Assembly: GCA_002362735.1 (NCBI GenBank) | Contig: DEUU01000301.1 | Span: 1 to 6,232 of the forward strand | From: Dehalococcoidia bacterium UBA3254 | Lineage (GTDB): Bacteria; Chloroflexota; Dehalococcoidia; Dehalococcoidales; UBA3254 | Direction: 5' to 3' | DNA length: 6,232 nucleotides | Shown here: positions 1 to 5,024 of the stretch, piece after piece | How positions within the stretch are numbered: position 1 is the stretch's first letter | Layout: each line of letters starts with the position of its first letter | Notes under the pieces: generated by a model | Told to the model about the DNA's origin: nothing | The model's database searches: none | Seen by the model: the letters and a program-made list of their open reading frames with translations, nothing else | Program-made: the position numbers and the translations under genes

Positions 1-1030
1 CACAGGCACAGGATACGCAGGCGCAATGACTGATCGGACTGGAACTGTGAGTGGATGAACCGGAAGAACTGCTCTGATGACTCAGGATCACTGCTGCCCA
101 GATTGCCGGAGTGATATAGCCGCCGTATCCCCGATCGTAATAGCGGCCCTGCTCGTCCGGCTGAAGTTTCTTATCATCGACATATTTTTCAAAACCTTCT
201 TCGATCTCGGTTTTTCTTTTCTTGTTTTCCGCCATCTCTTTTTCTACGGATGCCACTCTGGCTTTTATCGCTGCATCATTCGCTTTCCGATACTGGCGCA
301 CCGCTAGTAAAATCAGCCCGAAGAAAAACAACAGTCCGAGAGCGACGAACAGGACTACCATCCAGCTGCTGATGCCGCTGCCAGTTGACCCTGAGGTCGC
401 CGTTAGGAATCCACCATCAGTACTTTCTACGACCACGTTAAAACGGACTCCCGGAGGCAAGTTAGACCGGTCCCAGGTAATGACATTGTTGTTGGCGGAA
501 GTCGGCATCGGACTCACCGAAGAATAAGATTCATAACTTACCGGAGAAATCAGGACTATTTGAAGATGGTTGACTGACGCCCGGTCATAATTACCAGGCG
601 TAAAATTTATCCGCCACAACTTCTCAGAGGTCAATCTCTCGAGTAAATTATTCTGTAATACCGTGAATTTGACCTTGAAAGTCTGGCCCGGCAAATAGGT
701 CTTATCAAGATCAACTCTCGCTCCGATAAACCCTCCTGAGTTCATAGATAATACCTTTGCCGCAGCACCACTGAAATTCTGGATCGAAAAATGAGAATTT
801 GACATACCTACGGTAACCCATGGGATACTTCCGCTGAGGACCTTCCATTCCTGTTCATAAGTGATCTTGACCTCACCGCTGCTTTGCGGTTCCAGAGTAG
901 TGATATAATTTAAGATCTGATAAGTACCGGTATCTGATTCAGCTTTAAGCGGGACAGTTATTGCCAGGAGAAAGGTCAGGACGAATATTCCAGTGGACAA
1001 CCACCGTAGCATTGATTTAAATACTCGCAT
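1..1030 (-). CDS. Secreted/membrane-anchored protein with cytoplasmic Cys-rich C-terminal tail (partial, 3' end outside window)
   Basis: I read 343 codons with no stop before the window edge, so the C-terminus is missing. Visible order: a signal peptide or first membrane segment (about residues 8-30, ending PLKA|ESD), a Ser/Thr/Val-rich, probably beta-type extracytoplasmic domain (about 31-215), a clear transmembrane helix (about 221-244, SSWMVVLFVALGLLFFFGLI), a charged Lys/Glu stretch likely to form a coiled coil (about 247-285), a Tyr/Gly patch (297-305), a Ser-rich linker (319-333) and the start of a Cys-rich tail, HCACVSCAC (335-343). There is no cysteine in residues 1-335; all four seen are in the last eight. 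The ATG at 1030 was chosen because AGGAG lies 8 nt upstream; an in-frame ATG at 1012 is the alternative. The start lies inside the 3' end of the radical SAM gene, suggesting translational coupling. I do not recognise a named family. Inference: the tail sits in the cytoplasm and may be modified by the upstream enzyme; metal binding is the main alternative. Confidence 0.85.
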   Translation of the reverse strand, partial: MRVFKSMLRWLSTGIFVLTFLLAITVPLKAESDTGTYQILNYITTLEPQSSGEVKITYEQEWKVLSGSIPWVTVGMSNSHFSIQNFSGAAAKVLSMNSGGFIGARVDLDKTYLPGQTFKVKFTVLQNNLLERLTSEKLWRINFTPGNYDRASVNHLQIVLISPVSYESYSSVSPMPTSANNNVITWDRSNLPPGVRFNVVVESTDGGFLTATSGSTGSGISSWMVVLFVALGLLFFFGLILLAVRQYRKANDAAIKARVASVEKEMAENKKRKTEIEEGFEKYVDDKKLQPDEQGRYYDRGYGGYITPAIWAAVILSHQSSSSGSSTHSSSPISHCACVSCAC

Positions 1031-2271
1031 GCCTCGCACTCCTTTCGGTTCTTCAAATAGGTCTTCTCCCTCAGCCCGATATTAACCGGATGGTTCCAGA
1101 TTTGCGGCCAGGGGTCGGTTAAAATGTTTCCAACTTTTTCTTTCAGCCATGACTGGCAGGGAATGATTGAGCCATCAGGTTCGATGGTCATGTTGTACTG
1201 GGCTGCCGAACAGGCTTTTGTCCCGAACCCGAATTCGACAGGATTAAACTGTTTATAGCAGGTGGGAGAATACCACTCCAGCCTTATGCCGGCTTTTTGC
1301 GCCGCCTCCAGGGCCCTGGGCATAAATGCTTTCAGCTCCTCTGCGGAAATTCCGTTCTCTTTCCGGGAGCAAGTCCCCCGGCCGCTGCATATCAGAGTAT
1401 TACAGGCCATGATTTTCAAACCCAGGTCCGGCCCGTATTCGATCAAGTCAGGGAAGTACTCCAGATTGTCTCTGGTCAGGGTGGTGTTGGTAATGACCTC
1501 CAGCCCGCTGGCTACTGCAGCCCGTATTCCGACGGTTGTCTCCATCCAGGCTCCGGTTACTCCCACCATGCGGTCATGAACCTCTGGCCGGTGAGATTCC
1601 AGGCTAACCTGAACGTAGTCCAGGCTGACCCGCTTCAAATCTTTTGACAGAGGGAGCAGCTTCCGCCCGTTCGTAACGAGCCCGGTTACAAATTCTTGAG
1701 CACTGTCGATCAGATCAATCAGATCATCTCGCAGGGTCGGCTCTCCACCGGTAAAAACTACCTGGGGGACTCCGCTCAACCAGATTTTTTCCAGGGATTT
1801 TTTCCAGTCTGCTATGGTCAGTTCCGAAACTATACGGGGACCGCCGGTATAACAGAAATAACAGTTGTTATTACAGCGATAAGTTAAGGCCAGGTCCAGT
1901 CTGGGCGGAGCCGTCCATAACTTTGGATTGGTTTCTTTAGTCTCCAAATTCATGGCAGAAATTGGACAGCTTCCCTTCCCTATTTCAATCAGAGAGCCAT
2001 AAATATTATCGAAATCTTTTATCAGGACTTCGGCGGGTACATCCGGATATTTCCTCTTCATCCGGGAGGCGATTTCCTGTTTAAAACGTCCGGTGTCCAG
2101 ATTATCCGTATACCGGAACATTACATCAATAAAAGCTTCGATGAAATCCGCGGCAGTATCATTCACCAGAAGAAGGTTTTGCCCGTTGACCCACAACATA
2201 TTGGGGTCTCCCCTTCTTAAATGCAGGCGGAGACCGGGGACAGTTACATGCCGGATTTTAGGATCGATCAT
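976..2271 (-). CDS. Radical SAM/SPASM enzyme with N-terminal PqqD-like (RRE) domain, putative peptide/protein maturase
   Basis: The protein has 431 residues. About residues 20-98 resemble a PqqD-like RiPP recognition element: LLLVNDTAADFIEAF, then a region with Y75-PDVPAEV and DF..IYGSL. The radical SAM core follows, with the [4Fe-4S] motif CNNNCYFC (C133, C137, C140) and the SAM-contacting GGEP (175-178). The C-terminus is a SPASM domain: C354, then DGSIIPC (G367-x4-C372), then C412-x2-C415-x5-C421-x3-C425, which matches the known CX2CX5CX3C spacing. C290, C295, C301 and C338 are further cysteines. The chain stops six residues after C425, so no cysteine follows that motif. Known SPASM enzymes modify ribosomal peptides or proteins through auxiliary Fe-S clusters, and RRE domains bind the precursor. 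ATG at 2271 is preceded by AGAGGG with a 7-nt spacer. The gene overlaps the next gene by 55 nt, making that Cys-tailed product the obvious candidate substrate (inference). The chemistry cannot be read from sequence; thioether, epimer or other crosslinks are all possible. Confidence 0.93.
   Translation of the reverse strand: MIDPKIRHVTVPGLRLHLRRGDPNMLWVNGQNLLLVNDTAADFIEAFIDVMFRYTDNLDTGRFKQEIASRMKRKYPDVPAEVLIKDFDNIYGSLIEIGKGSCPISAMNLETKETNPKLWTAPPRLDLALTYRCNNNCYFCYTGGPRIVSELTIADWKKSLEKIWLSGVPQVVFTGGEPTLRDDLIDLIDSAQEFVTGLVTNGRKLLPLSKDLKRVSLDYVQVSLESHRPEVHDRMVGVTGAWMETTVGIRAAVASGLEVITNTTLTRDNLEYFPDLIEYGPDLGLKIMACNTLICSGRGTCSRKENGISAEELKAFMPRALEAAQKAGIRLEWYSPTCYKQFNPVEFGFGTKACSAAQYNMTIEPDGSIIPCQSWLKEKVGNILTDPWPQIWNHPVNIGLREKTYLKNRKECEACEYLNQCYGGCPLEYSS
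1039..1043 (-). promoter_or_regulatory. Ribosome binding site inside the radical SAM gene
   Basis: On the minus strand AAAGGAGT occurs here, with AGGAG 8 nt before the ATG at 1030. It lies within the coding sequence of the upstream radical SAM gene and fixes the start of the Cys-tail membrane protein, giving a 55-nt overlap between the two genes. Confidence 0.75.
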
Positions 2272-2297
2272 GCTTCTACCCTCTAATTTGTTTAAGT

Positions 2298-2384
2298 ACT
2301 CAATATGAAGTCTATTATCTTGAAGCAGCCGATGTCAATGGTCAGGATGTTCGTGTCTACAGGTTTGTAGGAAATTGGTCATGA
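2298..2384 (+). pseudogene. Possible C-terminal relic of a lost protein gene
   Basis: One plus-strand frame reads as 28 protein-like codons, beginning TQYEVYYLEA and ending VYRFVGNWS before TGA at 2382-2384. The composition (alternating aromatic/hydrophobic and charged residues, an NGQD turn) looks more like a beta-strand protein terminus than random intergenic sequence. There is no start codon with a ribosome binding site; the frame is open only from about 2260, where it enters the 5' end of the divergent radical SAM gene. It also overlaps the candidate promoter of that gene. I do not recognise the family, and chance is a real possibility. Confidence 0.2.
2309..2338 (-). promoter_or_regulatory. 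Candidate sigma-70-type promoter for the radical SAM unit
   Basis: On the minus strand a perfect -35 hexamer TTGACA (2338-2333) is followed after 18 nt by TAGACT (2314-2309), which keeps the key T, A and final T of a -10 box. It would start transcription about 30 nt upstream of the radical SAM ATG. The -10 is mediocre, so this is a candidate only. Confidence 0.4.
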
Positions 2385-2388
2385 AAAT

Positions 2389-2456
2389 CCCGTGACCCAA
2401 CAACCGTACCACCTACCACAGTCCCGACGGTTTAGGTACTAACGGGTGATTGTTGG
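2389..2456. repeat. Cluster of short inverted repeats (possible structured leader or operator)
   Basis: Several exact complementary pairs fall in 68 nt: CCAACAA (2397-2403) with TTGTTGG (2450-2456); GTACC (2406-2410) with GGTAC (2435-2439), nested inside the first; AACCGT (2402-2407) with ACGGTT (2427-2432), an alternative to these; and CCCGT (2389-2393) with ACGGG (2442-2446), which crosses the first pair as a pseudoknot would. The pairings are mutually exclusive in part, so alternate folds are possible. No known riboswitch or T-box motif is recognised. If transcription starts upstream of this region, it would be in the ftsA leader. Confidence 0.35.
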
Positions 2457-2484
2457 TTAAGCTCGAATATTTTTTCATTATAGT
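2457..2484 (+). promoter_or_regulatory. Weak candidate promoter for ftsA-ftsZ
   Basis: TATAGT (2479-2484) matches five of six bases of the -10 consensus. A poor -35, TTAAGC (2457-2462), lies 16 nt upstream. A second TATAGT at 2502-2507 is an equally good -10 but has no better -35. Either would leave a leader of roughly 70-90 nt before ftsA. Confidence 0.25.
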
Positions 2485-2514
2485 ATGAGTAAAATTCCCT
2501 CTATAGTTATGAGT
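2479..2514 (+). repeat. Direct repeat pair TATAGT(T)ATGAGT upstream of ftsA
   Basis: TATAGTATGAGT (2479-2490) recurs as TATAGTTATGAGT (2502-2514), identical except for one inserted T, with a start-to-start distance of 23 nt (about two helical turns). Both copies contain the -10-like TATAGT. Such spacing would suit a regulator bound on one DNA face or duplicated promoters; no matching regulator is encoded in the window. Confidence 0.5.
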
Positions 2515-2535
2515 TGAGCAATGAAGATTTTAAAA

Positions 2536-2570
2536 CTGAATATAAACAAATTCAGAAATAGGAGGGAGGA
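2536..2570 (+). promoter_or_regulatory. Small hairpin and ribosome binding site of ftsA
   Basis: CTGAAT (2536-2541) and ATTCAG (2550-2555) form a 6-bp stem with an 8-nt loop, ending 5 nt before the purine-rich GGAGGGAGGA (2561-2570). The second GGAGG (2565-2569) is 9 nt from the ATG at 2579, an excellent ribosome binding site that fixes the ftsA start. The stem is AT-rich and weak, so a regulatory role is uncertain. Confidence 0.5.
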
Positions 2571-2578
2571 CAAATACA

Positions 2579-3784
2579 ATGAAAACAAAAATAGCAGCTA
2601 TCGACGTCGGTACGACTAAAGTCTGTACCATCATGGGTTCCCTGGATAGCAACTCCGGTTTAAGAGTCCTGGGCGTAGGCATTGCTCCGTCACATGGTAT
2701 CGAAAAGGCTCTAGTAGCCAACGCGTCCGAGGCGAAGGAGTCAATTCGCCAGTCCATCCGAAAGGCTGAAATGATGGCCGGCTATAAACTGGACTCGGCC
2801 TACATCGGAGTTACGGGCAAACACATTCACTCTCTGAACAGCACCGGGACGGTGGCTATCACCAAAGGCGACCAACTGGTACGTGGGGATGACCTGAAAC
2901 ACGTTTTAAATGTCGCTCTTAATATCAAAGCCCCACCGGAAAGGAAACTGTTGCATGTGATTCCCCGATCTTATACCCTGGATGGGCATGAGGTCAAAAA
3001 TCCGGTTGGTATGCACGGTTATGAATTGAATGTTGAGGCTCATGTTATCACTGCAGCGGTAGCCTCTGTGCAGAACTTAATAAAATGCATCCGCGACGTC
3101 GGCATTGAGGTCGATGACCTGGTACTTGAACCTATTGCGAGTGCTGAAGCTGTTCTCAGCGAAGAAGAAAAACAGGCAGGCGTCCTGATTGCAGATATCG
3201 GTGGTGGTACGACCGATATAGCCGTTATTCGAGATGGCAGCTTTTATCATACCTCCGTCCTTCCTGTAGCCGGGCATCAAATTACCCGGGATATCGCCAC
3301 CGGTCTGGGACTTTCTTTCGAACTGGCTGAAGAAATGAAGAAGCAATACGGCAGCGTTATTCCTTATTCCAAAGACGATATAGACAAGAACATCAGCCAA
3401 ACTGGAGACAGCGTATCATCTCACGATCTGTGTGATATCATGCGGGCCCGAGTGGAAGAACTCATGAGACTGGTCGTTCTGGAATTGCCGCGATCGGACT
3501 ACGCTGAGCTAATCCCGGCTGGCATGGTAGTTACCGGAGGCGGAGCTAACATTCCCGGTATTGTGGAGATGACGCAGTCCATAACTCGTCTACCGGTAAG
3601 AATCGGTGTTCCTCCTGCTCTGGGTGGAGTTTCAAATGCCCTGTTGAATGATCCGGCTTATGCCACCAGTGTTGGTATGATTCTCTGGAAGATGAAGAAT
3701 GATGGATCCAATTCCCAGAAATGGGTGACCAAACCATCCGGCATACGCGGTTTTTTCCAGTCCCTGTTCCGAATTTTCCGGTAG
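2579..3784 (+). CDS. ftsA: Cell division protein FtsA, actin-like membrane tether for FtsZ
   Basis: FtsA polymerises on the inner face of the membrane, binds the C-terminal peptide of FtsZ and recruits later division proteins. The 401-residue length fits the family. Visible: phosphate-1 loop in AIDVGTTKVCTIMG (7-20); the SHS2-type 1C domain that replaces actin subdomain 1B (about 85-165, including VTGKHIHSLNSTGTV); phosphate-2 motif ADIGGGTTD (205-213); adenosine-binding motif VVTGGGANIPG (317-327); a polar linker (about 373-386); and a C-terminal amphipathic helix GIRGFFQSLFRIFR (388-401), the expected membrane-targeting sequence. The ATG is preceded by GGAGG at 9 nt. ftsZ follows 36 nt downstream on the same strand, so the two form an operon. 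All nucleotide-binding motifs look intact. No mur, ftsQ or ftsW gene is adjacent: upstream lies a divergent radical SAM unit. Confidence 0.97.
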   Translation: MKTKIAAIDVGTTKVCTIMGSLDSNSGLRVLGVGIAPSHGIEKALVANASEAKESIRQSIRKAEMMAGYKLDSAYIGVTGKHIHSLNSTGTVAITKGDQLVRGDDLKHVLNVALNIKAPPERKLLHVIPRSYTLDGHEVKNPVGMHGYELNVEAHVITAAVASVQNLIKCIRDVGIEVDDLVLEPIASAEAVLSEEEKQAGVLIADIGGGTTDIAVIRDGSFYHTSVLPVAGHQITRDIATGLGLSFELAEEMKKQYGSVIPYSKDDIDKNISQTGDSVSSHDLCDIMRARVEELMRLVVLELPRSDYAELIPAGMVVTGGGANIPGIVEMTQSITRLPVRIGVPPALGGVSNALLNDPAYATSVGMILWKMKNDGSNSQKWVTKPSGIRGFFQSLFRIFR

Positions 3785-3820
3785 TTTAGAAATAAGGATA
3801 GATAAAAGGAGAGGAAGTTA

Positions 3821-4894
3821 ATGTCAAAAACAAGTTTCATCAATAGCCCGGCCAGGATCAAAGTTGTGGGTATGGGAGGAGCAGGATGCAACGCCATCAC
3901 TCGCATGGTACGCGAGCAAATTCACGGCGTAGAATTTATTGCTATGAATACAGATGCAGGTCATCTGGAGATTACCGAAGCCCCAGTCAGAATCGCTCTG
4001 GGGGAAAAATTGACCCGCGGTCTGGGAGCTGGCGGTGATCATCATGTGGGCCGCCGTTCGGCTGAAGAAACCAAGGACGAGATTAAGCAGGCTATTACTG
4101 GCGCAGATATGGTCTTTCTGGCTGCCGGTATGGGGGGCGGTACCGGTACCGGTTCTATCACGGTCGCGGCTGAAATAGCCAAGCAAGAAGGTGCTTTAAC
4201 GATCGCCACCGTCACCAAGCCCTTTGCTTTTGAAGGCAATCGACGTATGCGAGTGGCTGAAGAAGGTATCAGTCAGCTTATGACCAAGGTGGATACGTTA
4301 ATCACGATCCCCAACGATCGCTTGTTGGAACTCTCTGATCATAAAACCAATGTGGACGGGGCTTTTAAAATGGCGGATCAAATTCTTTGTCAAGCCGTCC
4401 AGGCCATTGCTGAAGTCATTACCGTTCCCGGAATGGTGAATCTGGATTTTGCGGATGTTCGAGCGATCATGAAAGATGCCGGCCCAGCCTGGATGTCTGT
4501 GGGACACGGTTCAGGTCAAAATAGAGCTGTCGATGCGGCGAAAGAGGCTTTGGCAAGCCCCATGCTGGATGTTAGCATTCAAGGGGCCAAGGGTGTCTTA
4601 TTCAATGTCTCCGGTGGACACAATCTGACTCTCTTCGAAGTCAGTGATGCTGCAAAAGTAATTGGACAGGCGGTTGATCCCGATGCCAATATTATCTTCG
4701 GTGTTAACGTGGATCCGAATATGGGCAATGAAGTTAGATTAACCTTAATCGCAACTGGTTTTGCCTCCAGAGATGAAATATCCGGCTCGGTCAGAGACAA
4801 AGAAATTACGAAAGTTTTGAAAAGTCTAAAGACCGAGGAAGAGTTAGCGATACCATCCTACACTCGCTTCAGAAGCGCTTATCGTTCCGGTTAA
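3821..4894 (+). CDS. ftsZ: Cell division protein FtsZ, tubulin-like GTPase with very short C-terminal linker
   Basis: FtsZ polymerises at midcell to form the division ring; GTP is hydrolysed between subunits. The 357 residues include: first nucleotide loop GMGGAGCNA (17-25); NTD (43-45); loop GLGAGGDHHVG (67-77), where most FtsZ proteins have GGNPEVG; tubulin signature GGGTGTGS (105-112); FEGNRR (137-142), with the ribose/GTP-contacting Glu138 and Arg142 at the same numbers as E. coli; and the T7 synergy loop NLDFADV, with N207, D209 and D212 intact, so the GTPase should be active. After the globular domain (about 330) only some 15 residues precede a terminal peptide IPSYTRFRSAYRSG, a diverged version of the usual D-I-P-x-F-L-R tail that binds FtsA. 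The ATG is preceded by AGGAG (3807-3811) at 9 nt. It is cotranscribed with ftsA and convergent with the Hint lipoprotein gene. Confidence 0.98.
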   Translation: MSKTSFINSPARIKVVGMGGAGCNAITRMVREQIHGVEFIAMNTDAGHLEITEAPVRIALGEKLTRGLGAGGDHHVGRRSAEETKDEIKQAITGADMVFLAAGMGGGTGTGSITVAAEIAKQEGALTIATVTKPFAFEGNRRMRVAEEGISQLMTKVDTLITIPNDRLLELSDHKTNVDGAFKMADQILCQAVQAIAEVITVPGMVNLDFADVRAIMKDAGPAWMSVGHGSGQNRAVDAAKEALASPMLDVSIQGAKGVLFNVSGGHNLTLFEVSDAAKVIGQAVDPDANIIFGVNVDPNMGNEVRLTLIATGFASRDEISGSVRDKEITKVLKSLKTEEELAIPSYTRFRSAYRSG

Positions 4895-4898
4895 AAAT

Positions 4899-4977
4899 AA
4901 AGCCCCTTCACTCAAAAGGTCTCCTCCTGCAATTAAGAAATTGAAATGAGGCAGGGGGAGACCGTATAAAAGCCCCT
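4899..4977 (+). repeat. 9-bp direct repeats AAAGCCCCT flanking the terminator hairpin
   Basis: AAAGCCCCT occurs at 4899-4907 and again at 4969-4977, either side of the hairpin. The copies are 10 and 5 nt from the stem, so they are not directly abutting as target-site duplications would be. They could equally be a chance pair or provide CCCC runs that compete for the GGGGG of the 3' arm. Confidence 0.4.
4918..4963. terminator. Strong hairpin between convergent genes, probable terminator
   Basis: GGTCTCCTCCTGC (4918-4930) pairs along its whole 13-bp length with GCAGGGGGAGACC (4951-4963), with one G-U wobble and a 20-nt loop. The loop itself can form a small CAATT/AATTG stem (4930-4934 with 4939-4943). 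On the minus strand the stem is followed by TTTT (4917-4914), so it best fits termination of the Hint gene transcript, which ends at 5025. On the plus strand there is no U-tract after it (GTATAAAAG), so for ftsZ it may act only as a 3' end stabiliser or a weak terminator. Confidence 0.65.
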
Positions 4978-5024
4978 CTTCTTCCCCAAACTGATAATTA
5001 TAAACTGATGACACTCATTCTTCC

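Noticed and set aside
77..527. Two plus-strand open frames of 76 and 101 codons
   Set aside because: They lie antisense to the Cys-tailed membrane protein, which has a signal peptide, a membrane helix and a proper ribosome binding site; the antisense translations show no protein-like pattern.
1262..2308. Several plus-strand open frames opposite the radical SAM gene
   Set aside because: The minus-strand frame carries the intact CxxxCxxC and SPASM motifs across the whole stretch; the plus-strand frames are shadows.
4988..5009. Tandem AAACTGAT copies separated by 6 nt
   Set aside because: Only two 8-bp copies in an AT-rich gap at the end of a gene, with no neighbouring structure; chance is sufficient.
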